Part shown: piece after piece, positions 7,156 through 14,516 of the stretch
Position numbering within the stretch: the first letter of the stretch is position 1
How the letters are laid out: every line of letters starts with the position of its first letter
Assembly (NCBI GenBank): GCA_012523605.1
Contig: JAAYTY010000210.1
Location: forward strand, 1 to 15,930
DNA: 15,930 nucleotides
Source: Candidatus Fermentibacterota bacterium
GTDB lineage: Bacteria > Fermentibacterota > Fermentibacteria > Fermentibacterales > Fermentibacteraceae
Reading direction: 5' to 3'
Notes under the pieces: model-generated
What the model was told of the DNA's origin: nothing
What the model saw: the letters and a program-made list of their open reading frames with translations, nothing else
Database searches by the model: none
Position numbers and translations under genes: made by a program

Positions 7156-8659
7156 CGCCCCCTCCGCCAGTCAGAGGAGAGAGAAGAGGTTCCAGCCCGG
7201 GATAGAGAGACACTGCGCGCCGGGCGGCCGTCTGCGCCTCTCCGGTCATGCCCATCTCGTGGTACAGCACCGCCGAGTTCCTCCAGACCGAGGGGGAGCC
7301 GGGCGCCATCTCCTGCGCGAGCAGCAGCTCGCGCAGGGCTTCCTCCCTCCTGCCGGTAACGGCCAGAGCGATCCCGCCGAGATTGTGGAGATCGGCCCCC
7401 CGGAAGCCGCGCGCACGCGCGGAATCGAGCGTGGCCAGCGCCTCGAGCGGAAGCCCGTGATCGATCTCCTCCCCGGCTCTCGCAACATAAGCCAGGCCCG
7501 GCCTGGCGGCATCGATCCCCGTGACCGAGGCTGCTGTCAGAACGAGGGCCGAGGCGCAGAGGAAGCGCAGGTTCCTCCTTGCGGGTGCTCTCGAGGCTGC
7601 GTCCCAGAACAGCGGCATCAGCGCCGTCCTGTAGCGGAGCGCCGGGAAGAAGAGGGCGCTCGACGCCAGTAGAGCCGGGAAGGCGGCCCTTGTGAGCCAG
7701 CATGCTCCGCCTGCGGAGCCCCTGAAGGATCCCGCGAGTCCGATGACCAGTGCCACGGCCGATACGGGGAGGAGATAGAGAAGGCCTGTACGACGCATGA
7801 GCCACGGATCGTCCAGGTTCCTTCCCTCTCCCGGGACGGCCACGCCTGCGAGCGCCTTCCTGAGCGCGAAGAGAGCCGTTCCTCCCGGATCGGAGAGGAC
7901 GCTGTCAGCCGCCCTGGACAGGAACGTGTCCCCTGCGCCCGGATCCATGCCCACCAGAGCCTCGAACTCCACTCCGGGAGGGGTCCTCAGCAGTTCGATC
8001 CTCGTCCCCAGCCAGGCGTTCTCCGACGCATTCGTCGCGGCCGGGATCCCTCCGCCTCCGCACGCATGGAAAAGGACTGCGGCCGCGAGTGGAGCGGCAA
8101 GCCCGGCCGCGAACAGGAACCACCTCCTCCCGGGTCTGTAGAGAAGCGAAGCCGGGGCGAGCAGGGCCAGCTCGGCACGGAAGAGGCAGGAGGCCCCGAG
8201 CGCGACGCCTGACAGCGCCGTCCTGGATCCCGCCCGTGCGGATGAAGCGTCCCGAGGCATCGCCGCCACCGCCGCGGCGGCGAGCGCCGCGGCCGGAGCC
8301 TCGGGAAGGATCTGCATGCCGGCATAGACCAGGAATGGATCGAAAGACGCCAGCAGAGCCGCCAGTGAAGACCACCTTCCCGTGGCCCTGCGGGAAAGGA
8401 GAACGGCCGGGAGCAGGGTGAAGGCTGAGAAGACCGCCCGGGCCGCCACGGGCCCCGCGACCGCGACGAGAGGGCCCGCGAGCAATGCCGTCCCCGGCGG
8501 CTTCTCGAAGGGATCGGCGCCCGTCCCGGCCGTGTACGTGTGCTCGTCCACGTAGAGCCAGCCAAGCGGCAGGATCCCGTCCATCGCAAGGAGGGCGGCG
8601 GCGCGGGTGATCGTCCCCGCGATAATGACTGCGGCGAGAGTCGCGGCGGGTCTGCTCAC
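7142..8659 (-). CDS. GT-C type membrane glycosyltransferase with C-terminal TPR repeats
   Basis: 505 residues from GTG 8659. The open frame extends further upstream, but GTG 8659 forms a GTGA overlap with the preceding gene and leads straight into the first membrane helix. The N-terminal part looks like the PMT/ArnT (GT-C) glycosyltransferases: a first helix, then D38-E39 in YVDEHTY, then FEKPPGTAL (from 51), matching the DE...KPP signature in the first periplasmic loop of that fold. About ten hydrophobic segments follow to near residue 390. The last 100 residues are soluble, with two tetratricopeptide-like repeats (ADLHNLGGIALAVTGRREEA and SVWRNSAVLYHEMGMTGEA). It probably transfers a sugar from a polyprenyl-phosphate donor to protein or glycan outside the cytoplasm. 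Donor and acceptor cannot be read from the sequence. It directly precedes murJ. Confidence 0.75.
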   Translation of the reverse strand: MSRPAATLAAVIIAGTITRAAALLAMDGILPLGWLYVDEHTYTAGTGADPFEKPPGTALLAGPLVAVAGPVAARAVFSAFTLLPAVLLSRRATGRWSSLAALLASFDPFLVYAGMQILPEAPAAALAAAAVAAMPRDASSARAGSRTALSGVALGASCLFRAELALLAPASLLYRPGRRWFLFAAGLAAPLAAAVLFHACGGGGIPAATNASENAWLGTRIELLRTPPGVEFEALVGMDPGAGDTFLSRAADSVLSDPGGTALFALRKALAGVAVPGEGRNLDDPWLMRRTGLLYLLPVSAVALVIGLAGSFRGSAGGACWLTRAAFPALLASSALFFPALRYRTALMPLFWDAASRAPARRNLRFLCASALVLTAASVTGIDAARPGLAYVARAGEEIDHGLPLEALATLDSARARGFRGADLHNLGGIALAVTGRREEALRELLLAQEMAPGSPSVWRNSAVLYHEMGMTGEAQTAARRAVSLYPGLEPLLSPLTGGGGDGPR

Positions 8660-10128
8660 GGTCCGATCCCGAAGATACGTCTGGGCGGATTCGGGAGGGT
8701 GTCCGTCGCGATGCCGTCCTCCTCCACGAGTTCCGCATCGAACGAGGCTCCCTCGGGCAGATTCCACGACCTCGCGAAATCACCGCCGCCGTCCCAGGCG
8801 ATCGCCGGAAGCAGTCGGTACCTGCTCGAGGGAGAGCATGGAACCGTCACTTCCGCACCGAAGCAGGCGGGTTCGGACAGGTCGTACAGATCCCCCGTCC
8901 AGCACGAATCCACAATCGATACGATGCCCGAGCGCCAGAGCATCGCGGCGACGGCGCCGCGAGCCTCCCGGTCTCCCAGCCCCGCGAGCCTCCTGCGGAT
9001 CCGCCCGTCATAGAGCCCGCCGGTTTCCACCTCGACCGTCCATTCCCCCGGGCCTGTCATCGTCCACTGCTCCCTGCACCTGTCGCATGGAGGAGGAGTG
9101 TATTCCACGGGATCCGTATCACCCGGGCGAAGCAGGCGCAGCCGTTCGGCATCCCTGATGTACGCGGCGGGGACGAGGGTTGCATGGGGCTCGTAGAGAA
9201 ACCTCCTCCCGCCCGCGCCAGCCTCCACGAGCACTCTGTTCCACTCGCCCGGGATCGGCAGGCGCGAGGGCTCATTCGAAGCCAGCACGAGCCCGGCCTC
9301 GATTCCAGCCGATGCCGCAATCGCCGAGAACAGAACCGCCGCCTCCATGTCGGTGGCTCTCCTCCTTTCGAGAACGGCGCCAGGGTCGAGGGGGGCGAAG
9401 GCGCTCATGGTGGGCGGGGGCGGGATCATGCCGATGCTGTTGCACAGAAGAGTCCTGAGCCTTGCGAGGAGCATCGGCGGGTCGGCTCCGCCCGCGGAGG
9501 CCTCTATCGCGGCCTCCCTCACCGAAAGCGGCTGCTCGGCCTCCAGCAGAGCTCCTGCCGCCGCGGTGAGATCCGAATACATCTCCTGCCAGCTCTCGTA
9601 GGAACTGGCCCTGAGCGACCCCGCTCCGGCTCCGGCGCGGAGGAGGAGGTCGTCTCCACGGCTCTGCGCGGTCCAGCCCGGCCCCTCCCATCGCATTCCG
9701 CGTCCGTCGGCGACTTCGACGATCGAACTGTCGCATCCCGGGGGAGGGGTCACGACGAACCAGAGCCTGCCGGACCAGTTCCAGGACCAGTCGCGGATCC
9801 TCAGCTTGAGAATCCCGCCACCCCCCGGGGGGAACAGCGCGATCACGAGCGCGGGGAATCCGCCGGAACCGGCGAGCGTATCAACGGCCCAGGCGGGCAG
9901 GTCGGTACGGCTTCCACCGGGGGACGCCGCCGAGGCTTCCAGGACCTCGAGGGACTGGGTGGCCGGGTCGAAGCCCGTTTCAAGCCTGCCCGGCCCGGCG
10001 CCCGTGATTTCGACCGTCTTCTCGAGGACTCCTTCAGCGGTGACTTCGTACCTGCAGGTGAAGAGCATTCCTGAGGCGGCCCGATCGACCGCGATCGAGG
10101 CGAGCAGTGCGATCAGCGCTCTAGTCAT
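8656..10128 (-). CDS. Secreted transglutaminase-like protein lacking the catalytic triad
   Basis: 490 residues from ATG 10128, which forms ATGA with the stop of the preceding gene. An upstream in-frame ATG exists, but this start gives a clean signal peptide (MTRALIALLASIAVDRAASG). The middle (about 215-315) aligns with the transglutaminase core of the neighbouring protein: ATDMEAAVLFSAIAASAGIE matches its GACRDSAVLLLALLRRAGIR, and RRFLYEP matches VRFLDP. The catalytic cysteine becomes D260, the histidine falls at R298 or N297, and the aspartate at Y312 or E313. It should therefore have no peptidase or transamidase activity. A CxxC pair is at 348-351. It probably arose as a diverged duplicate of the upstream gene and may bind a peptide, a glycan or its active partner. 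The N- and C-terminal thirds match nothing I recognise. Confidence 0.7.
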   Translation of the reverse strand: MTRALIALLASIAVDRAASGMLFTCRYEVTAEGVLEKTVEITGAGPGRLETGFDPATQSLEVLEASAASPGGSRTDLPAWAVDTLAGSGGFPALVIALFPPGGGGILKLRIRDWSWNWSGRLWFVVTPPPGCDSSIVEVADGRGMRWEGPGWTAQSRGDDLLLRAGAGAGSLRASSYESWQEMYSDLTAAAGALLEAEQPLSVREAAIEASAGGADPPMLLARLRTLLCNSIGMIPPPPTMSAFAPLDPGAVLERRRATDMEAAVLFSAIAASAGIEAGLVLASNEPSRLPIPGEWNRVLVEAGAGGRRFLYEPHATLVPAAYIRDAERLRLLRPGDTDPVEYTPPPCDRCREQWTMTGPGEWTVEVETGGLYDGRIRRRLAGLGDREARGAVAAMLWRSGIVSIVDSCWTGDLYDLSEPACFGAEVTVPCSPSSRYRLLPAIAWDGGGDFARSWNLPEGASFDAELVEEDGIATDTLPNPPRRIFGIGP

Positions 10129-11939
10129 CGCAGAGGCGCCGCCTCGACCAGGAAGATGCGTCTGTCCGCGCACGATCTCTCCCTGAGCGTCTCCAGAAGG
10201 CGTCCGGCGCCGTTCGCGTCCATCCTGGCCGGGCCCAGGAAGGCGGATTCGCGGATGAAGAGCCCTTCCTCCACCGCATCGGCCGCTATCGAGTACTCCG
10301 AAGAGCCCTCAGGGCTCCCTGCCCACTCAGCCCTCCGTCCCGCCAGGGCGATCTCCAGGGTGAGCTCCTCGTGCATGGGAGTCTCCAGAACCATGCCTCC
10401 GGGCGACGGGTCCGCCGAAAGGAGCCTCGCCGCAAGCCTCGTACCGGTCTGGCTGATCTCGGACAGCCCGGGAGGAAGGATGGCGAAGGATCCGTCCGTC
10501 TCCAGGACGGGTACGGGATACAGCGCGAAACCGGCGGCTCCGATGGGACTGCCGAGGTCGTCGGGGCTGCCCCTGAGCTCCAGCCTCGATCCGGGGAGGC
10601 ATCCCAGAAGCACCCTCAGCGCCTCGGGCCGGTCGTTCTCGGCCACGCCGGACATCATCGAGCGCCACAGCTCCTCTGGAGCTCCGGAGAGGTGGATCGC
10701 GAGATCGCAGGCCAGTGTGTCCATGCCGGATGACAGAATGCCGCTGATCTCTATTCTGACGGTGTCCGCGAACGGCCCGGCGGGGATCTCCCCCAGTCCG
10801 CATCCTCCTTCCACGAGGGGAAGGCAGTTCAGGCCTCTCAGAGCGCATCCGTAAGGAGCCGTCGCCACTCTGGCGGCAGGGTCGAGAAACCTCACCCCTT
10901 CAGGCCCGTCTGCGAATACGATCACATGGTCGAAGCTCCTGGATCCGACAAGACTGTCCAGGCGCGAGGCGCTCCTCACAAGGCAGAGGCCCGACCGGAT
11001 CCCGGCCCGCCTGAGGAGGGCCAGCAGAAGAACGGCGCTGTCCCTGCAGGCTCCGCAGCCCCTCCTAACCGTCTCTTCCGGAGGAGATGGCGTGTATCCG
11101 GGCTCTCCTCCGAGGTCGGCTCCCACGTATCCGATCTCCCCGGCCACCCATCTCCTGAGCGATCCCGGGTCGTCTCCCGCGATCGCTATGATGCTGTCGA
11201 GGACCGCCGTGGAGAGCCCGCGGGGCGGCCCCGGATCCAGCGCCGCCCAGAGCATAGCGGAGACTTCCTGCACGGTCCTGTCGGACACGGTCACCCGAGC
11301 CGCCCTCTCCTCGAGGGGAATGCACGCGAAGCCGCATTCGACTGGAGAGAGGGGGCCGGAAGCCCATACGGTGACGACCCTGCTCCCCTCGTTGCGGACT
11401 GCAGGCCGGGGGCTTCCTGTGCCGGCGCAATGCAGAGTATCGCCTTCAGGCCATACGGCGGTGAATCTGGAGGAGGCTATGCTGTCGGCCGACTGGAAGA
11501 AGAAGGAATAGCTGTAGCAGGGAGCCAGCGGGAGCCTGTGCACGGTTCGAACGGTCCTCACCACCAGGGTGTCCCCGATCTCGGGTGTGGTGAACGTCAG
11601 CTCTACCTGCCTGAAAGAGCTTTCGAGCCTCGAGGCCTCCGCCATCCCGCTCCTGAGCGCATCCGTGACGATGGCGGGCGAGTCGGCTCTGCCGGGGCGG
11701 ACGGGCCTCAGTTCGGCGGTCTCCACCGAGACATCGTCGAAACCCTCCTGCCACGGTATCGAGAGCCTGGCGTACCTGCGCACCCCTGCGGGCGTCAGCG
11801 GCACGATCCATTCCTCCGAGATCTCGGTGAACGTGCCGTCGAGATGCTTCTCGATCTGCGCCTCGTGCCTCAGGAAGACAGCGTCGGGACGAGACGAGAC
11901 CAGCAGCAGTATCAAAGCCGGATTCAGCGCCGCCGTCAT
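10125..11939 (-). CDS. DUF3857-type protein with active-site-intact transglutaminase-like domain
   Basis: 604 residues. A hydrophobic N-terminus (about 5-16) suggests export, although it lacks the usual positive charges. Residues 20-210 form a beta-rich region with the layout of the DUF3857 domain (HEAQIEKHLDGTFTEISEEW, FTTPEIGDTLVVRTVRTVH). Residues 240-360 are a transglutaminase/NlpC-like core with a complete triad: C298 in RRGCGACRDSAVLLLALL, H338 in FDHVIVF and D353 in FLDPAAR. Such proteins are thought to act outside the cytoplasm as peptidases or amide-forming enzymes; the substrate is unknown. The C-terminal 240 residues are unassigned. ATG 11939 forms ATGA with the surE stop, with only a weak ribosome-binding site. 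The next gene encodes a paralogue of the same core without the triad. The domain call is good, the reaction is inference. Confidence 0.8.
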   Translation of the reverse strand: MTAALNPALILLLVSSRPDAVFLRHEAQIEKHLDGTFTEISEEWIVPLTPAGVRRYARLSIPWQEGFDDVSVETAELRPVRPGRADSPAIVTDALRSGMAEASRLESSFRQVELTFTTPEIGDTLVVRTVRTVHRLPLAPCYSYSFFFQSADSIASSRFTAVWPEGDTLHCAGTGSPRPAVRNEGSRVVTVWASGPLSPVECGFACIPLEERAARVTVSDRTVQEVSAMLWAALDPGPPRGLSTAVLDSIIAIAGDDPGSLRRWVAGEIGYVGADLGGEPGYTPSPPEETVRRGCGACRDSAVLLLALLRRAGIRSGLCLVRSASRLDSLVGSRSFDHVIVFADGPEGVRFLDPAARVATAPYGCALRGLNCLPLVEGGCGLGEIPAGPFADTVRIEISGILSSGMDTLACDLAIHLSGAPEELWRSMMSGVAENDRPEALRVLLGCLPGSRLELRGSPDDLGSPIGAAGFALYPVPVLETDGSFAILPPGLSEISQTGTRLAARLLSADPSPGGMVLETPMHEELTLEIALAGRRAEWAGSPEGSSEYSIAADAVEEGLFIRESAFLGPARMDANGAGRLLETLRERSCADRRIFLVEAAPLR

Positions 11940-12706
11940 GGCCGGTCCGGCTGCTCCCGGGAGCCGGCCCCGGCCGACCTTTCGACCGTTAGCAAGGTCA
12001 TGCTGATTCTTCCGGAGGCCAACGCCTCGAGATCGGTCCCCGGCTCAGGCCTTTCACACGGCGCGGTCCATCTGGAGTATCTGTATAACTTCCCGGGCTC
12101 GATCACCGTGAAAGGAATGTCCTCGAGGAACCTGCCCGTCCGCGTCCAGACAGGATGGCCGAGCTCGCATGCAGGCAGGTCGGGGATGTTCAGGTTGAGC
12201 AGGCAGCCCGGGGGTATGTCCCGCCAGGAGCCCCCTAGAACGAATTCGAGAACGAACGAGGCGGCGGAGGCGAGATGCAGCGGGATCCCCGAGCCGGAGC
12301 TTACGGCCATGGCAGGAACGTTCCACATCGCCGCCTCGGTCGCCGCGCCCACTGTGCCGGAGTAGTGGATGTTGTTGGCCGCGTTGGGGCCCGGGTTGAT
12401 GCCGGAGATCACGAGGCCGGGCCTTTTCTCGAGCAGCTCGAGGAGAGCGAGCTTGACGCAGTCGACGGGAGTCCCCCTCACCGCCCACCTCGCGGCTCCT
12501 CTTCGCTCAACCTCGAGATCGCTGTAGAGCCCTATCGCGAGGCTCGAACCGCTGCAGTGCTCCATCGGAGCCACCACCCTCGGATCGAGGGATTCTAGGG
12601 CCCGTTCGAGCGCGAGCAGGCCGGGCGCATCTATTCCGTCGTCGTTCGTGAGCAGTATCAGCGGGGAGTCGTCTTCACCGGGCTTCGACCGGGCGCGCAG
12701 GGGCAA
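11936..12706 (-). CDS. surE: 5'/3'-nucleotidase SurE
   Basis: SurE is a metal-dependent phosphatase of nucleoside monophosphates and short polyphosphates, linked to stationary-phase survival. Visible motifs are LLTNDDGIDAPG (18-29) with metal ligands D22-D23, EHCSGSS with S52, RGTPVDCVKLAL (77-88) and SGINPGPNAANN (101-112) with N104, then YSGTVGAA. At 256 residues it has about a dozen more N-terminal residues than usual. The start is TTG 12706: the codon before it is the TGA of the porV-like gene in the same frame, and AGGAG (12718-12714) sits seven bases upstream. No ATG occurs before the core. It lies between the outer-membrane protein and the transglutaminase genes and forms ATGA with the latter. 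Confidence 0.93.
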   Translation of the reverse strand: MPLRARSKPGEDDSPLILLTNDDGIDAPGLLALERALESLDPRVVAPMEHCSGSSLAIGLYSDLEVERRGAARWAVRGTPVDCVKLALLELLEKRPGLVISGINPGPNAANNIHYSGTVGAATEAAMWNVPAMAVSSGSGIPLHLASAASFVLEFVLGGSWRDIPPGCLLNLNIPDLPACELGHPVWTRTGRFLEDIPFTVIEPGKLYRYSRWTAPCERPEPGTDLEALASGRISMTLLTVERSAGAGSREQPDRP

Positions 12707-13603
12707 TCACAGGCTCCTGGAGAGGGAGATGCGGTGTATGTCGCCGATCGGAGACCCTGAGGGGAGCCAGGCGTAGTCCAGCGTCCAGCCCGCGGCTGTC
12801 AGCCCTGCGCCCGCGGTTGCCGAGACGGCGTCCGAGCCAGCCCTGAAGCCCGCCCTGAGCGCGGCCCACCCCGCAGGCACCGTCTCCAGACCGACTCCGG
12901 CCTGAGGCCTGCCGTCGATCGACTTCCATACCTCTCCCGTCAGGGTGGACGCTCCTGCAAGGGGCAGTTCCGCGTTTGCCGATGCGCCGGCCCTCCAGGT
13001 CGCGGGAAGCCGGAACGAGCCGTCCTCGAAGTCGGCTTCGGGGCCGATGTTGAGAAAGGCGGCGGAGATCCTCAGCCATTCGGCCGGGAGCGCGGAAACG
13101 CCGGCATCGAAGGAGAATCCCCAGGTGCCCGAGGTCCATATCTTCTCTCGGATCAGCCTGGCGGCAACTCCGGCATCGAAAGGCCCGAGGTCCATCCCCG
13201 CTCCCGCCGCGAGACCGATGTCCCAGCACGAGAACTCGCCCAGCGGTTCGGAGGAGGCTCCATCCCTGAGCTCCATCCCACCGGTGTAGACCGAGGTCGC
13301 GCCGAACGCCACCGAAGCGCGTCCCGCCCGTGTGTGGAAGGCCATCGAGTTCTGGGTCGTGGAGCCGAAGTGGGCTGCATGGCAGAACGATATGCCAGCA
13401 CCGCCGAGCGAGGCGAGCGCGGATGGGCTCGAGAGGATCGACATGGAACCAGAGTTCATGAGCGAGGTTCCGCCGAGCGCCGAAGCCCTGGCCGAGGTCT
13501 CCAGCTTCAGGAACTGGAACGCCGCAGACCCGGCATCCCTGTAGACTCCCGAACCGGCTCGCGCGGCGGCGGCCATGGCCAGGATCAGAACGGCCTTTTT
13601 CAG
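12707..13603 (-). CDS. PorV/PorQ-like outer-membrane beta-barrel protein
   Basis: 298 residues counted from CTG 13603. The mature N-terminus has the PorV/PorQ (UPF0164) signature: AAFQFLKLETSARASALGG (28-45), then a stretch ending LSSPSALA, where the family has NPAGLA. The rest is alternating glycine/alanine-rich beta strands that fit a small outer-membrane barrel, ending in a short strand before the stop. In Bacteroidetes PorV serves type IX secretion; many relatives have no known role, and no other secretion genes are visible here. The frame is open to an ATG at 13774, but those codons cross the promoter and overlap the divergent gene. CTG 13603 begins a textbook signal peptide (M-KK-AVLILAMAAAARA, cleavage after ARA) and sits six bases after GGAGGAGG. 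No ATG, GTG or TTG is correctly placed, so the CTG start is likely but unusual. Confidence 0.75.
   Translation of the reverse strand: MKKAVLILAMAAAARAGSGVYRDAGSAAFQFLKLETSARASALGGTSLMNSGSMSILSSPSALASLGGAGISFCHAAHFGSTTQNSMAFHTRAGRASVAFGATSVYTGGMELRDGASSEPLGEFSCWDIGLAAGAGMDLGPFDAGVAARLIREKIWTSGTWGFSFDAGVSALPAEWLRISAAFLNIGPEADFEDGSFRLPATWRAGASANAELPLAGASTLTGEVWKSIDGRPQAGVGLETVPAGWAALRAGFRAGSDAVSATAGAGLTAAGWTLDYAWLPSGSPIGDIHRISLSRSL
12714..12718 (-). promoter_or_regulatory. Ribosome-binding site supporting the TTG start of surE
   Basis: AGGAG lies within the last codons of the porV-like gene, seven bases before TTG 12706. The TGA of the porV-like gene is the codon immediately before the TTG, so a ribosome that has just terminated could restart without moving. 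Confidence 0.6.
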
Positions 13604-13609
13604 AACGAT

Positions 13610-13617
13610 CCTCCTCC
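13610..13617 (-). promoter_or_regulatory. Strong ribosome-binding site before a CTG start
   Basis: GGAGGAGG is followed by six bases (ATCGTT) and then CTG AAA AAG, the start of the signal peptide. This is the strongest ribosome-binding site in the window, and it has no standard start codon at the right distance. Confidence 0.65.
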
Positions 13618-13622
13618 GGTGG

Positions 13623-13651
13623 TCGACATTTTTCAATCTAGCAGATACCTT
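13623..13651 (+). promoter_or_regulatory. Possible divergent promoter for lipM-lipA-dus
   Basis: TCGACA (13623-13628) matches five of six -35 bases. It is followed after 17 bases by TACCTT (13646-13651), a weak -10. It occupies almost the same bases as the opposite-strand promoter, so the two would compete for polymerase. Confidence 0.3.
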
Positions 13652-13663
13652 ATGCATGTGCAA
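13635..13663 (-). promoter_or_regulatory. Candidate promoter of the porV-like to cupin operon
   Basis: TTGCAC (13663-13658), a 17-base spacer, then TAGATT (13640-13635), a four-of-six match to TATAAT. Transcription would start near 13628, which leaves a leader of about 25 bases containing the GGAGGAGG site. This placement argues against upstream starts for the porV-like gene. Confidence 0.5.
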
Positions 13664-13687
13664 TTGTTCCCGGCGGCGGAGCTCTCC

Positions 13688-13692
13688 GGAGG
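13688..13692 (+). promoter_or_regulatory. Ribosome-binding site deciding the lipM-like start
   Basis: GGAGG lies eight bases before GTG 13701. The only nearby ATG (13719) has just a weak purine tract before it and would remove residues that belong to the first strand of the fold. Confidence 0.6.
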
Positions 13693-13700
13693 TAGTTCCC

Positions 13701-14516
13701 GTGGGCAGGTGCATAGTCATGGAGTGCGGTGCGGCTGAAGGAGCCTGGAACATGGCCGTGGACTCATGGCTCATGGATTCCGCGGCGAAGGGCGAGCTGG
13801 ACTTCGCTCTGCGGGTCTATACCTGGAGCCGCGCCTGCATATCCTTCGGCCGCCTGCAGGATCCCCGCAGGGAGATAGACCTCGATGCCGCCCGCAGGGC
13901 GGGCCTGGATCTCGTCCGCAGACCCACGGGCGGCAGGGCGGTGTGGCACGAGCACGAGGTCACGTACTGCGTCGCGGCAGCCGGGGACCATCCCCTGGTC
14001 TCGGGGGGTGTCGAGGCGAGCATCGGCAGGATAGGTTCGGCTCTGGTCAGGGCGCTCGCCTCGCTGGGAATCGCCGCCGAGCTGGGACGAGGCTCGCCCG
14101 GCTTCCGTTCGCGCGGACCCGGGGGGAATCCCTGCTTCTCCTCTCACGGAAGGAGCGAGGTGCTGGTCGGAGGCCGCAAGCTGGTGGGAAGCGCCCAGGC
14201 GAGGCGCAGCGGGGCATTCCTCGAACACGGTTCGATCGTCCTGGCAAACGACCAGCCCGGACTCGCCGGCCTGATTCCGCGTTCCTCCCCGCTCTTCCGG
14301 TCGGCGGACTCTCTGAGGACGGCGCTCGAAACCGGGGTATGCCAGCTCTCCGAGATCTCCCCCGGCCTGGATGCCTCCCGCCTGTCCCGTGAACTCGTAT
14401 CCAGCTTCTCCGCGGCGGCGGGTTGCGTCCTGGAGCCCTTCGAACTCTCTCCCCGCGACGCCTCTGAGGTGTCGCTCGCGGCGGAATCGCTCCGTGCCGA
14501 GGCGGATTCGTGGTGA
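13701..14516 (+). CDS. lipM: Octanoyltransferase of the LipM type (lipoate/biotin ligase fold)
   Basis: LipM moves octanoate from acyl-carrier protein to a lipoyl domain, the first step of lipoate synthesis. From GTG 13701 the protein has 271 residues, close to known LipM proteins and shorter than two-domain LplA ligases. Motifs: NMAVDSWL (17-24), VRRPTGGRAVWHEHEVTY (72-89), CF at 145-146 with C145 at the position of the LipM catalytic cysteine, GGRKLVGSAQARRSGAFLEHG (157-177) with the conserved K160. The cysteine before a phenylalanine favours LipM over LplA, which uses ATP and lacks it. LipL is a weaker alternative. It overlaps lipA by a GTGA, which supports octanoyl transfer over scavenging of free lipoate. 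Confidence 0.8.
   Translation: MGRCIVMECGAAEGAWNMAVDSWLMDSAAKGELDFALRVYTWSRACISFGRLQDPRREIDLDAARRAGLDLVRRPTGGRAVWHEHEVTYCVAAAGDHPLVSGGVEASIGRIGSALVRALASLGIAAELGRGSPGFRSRGPGGNPCFSSHGRSEVLVGGRKLVGSAQARRSGAFLEHGSIVLANDQPGLAGLIPRSSPLFRSADSLRTALETGVCQLSEISPGLDASRLSRELVSSFSAAAGCVLEPFELSPRDASEVSLAAESLRAEADSW

Noticed and set aside
8660..8767. N-terminal extension of the glycosyltransferase to an ATG at 8767
   Set aside because: It overlaps the preceding gene by over 100 bases and adds an arginine-rich tract before the first membrane helix. GTG 8659 with the GTGA overlap is simpler.
10926..12365. 479-codon open frame on the plus strand opposite the transglutaminase and surE genes
   Set aside because: It crosses the surE/transglutaminase junction, and both genes have clear motifs on the minus strand. 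The translation shows no family features.
13604..13774. N-terminal extension of the porV-like gene to an ATG at 13774
   Set aside because: It would overlap the start of the lipM-like gene, run through the predicted promoter and bury the signal peptide behind more than 50 charged residues.
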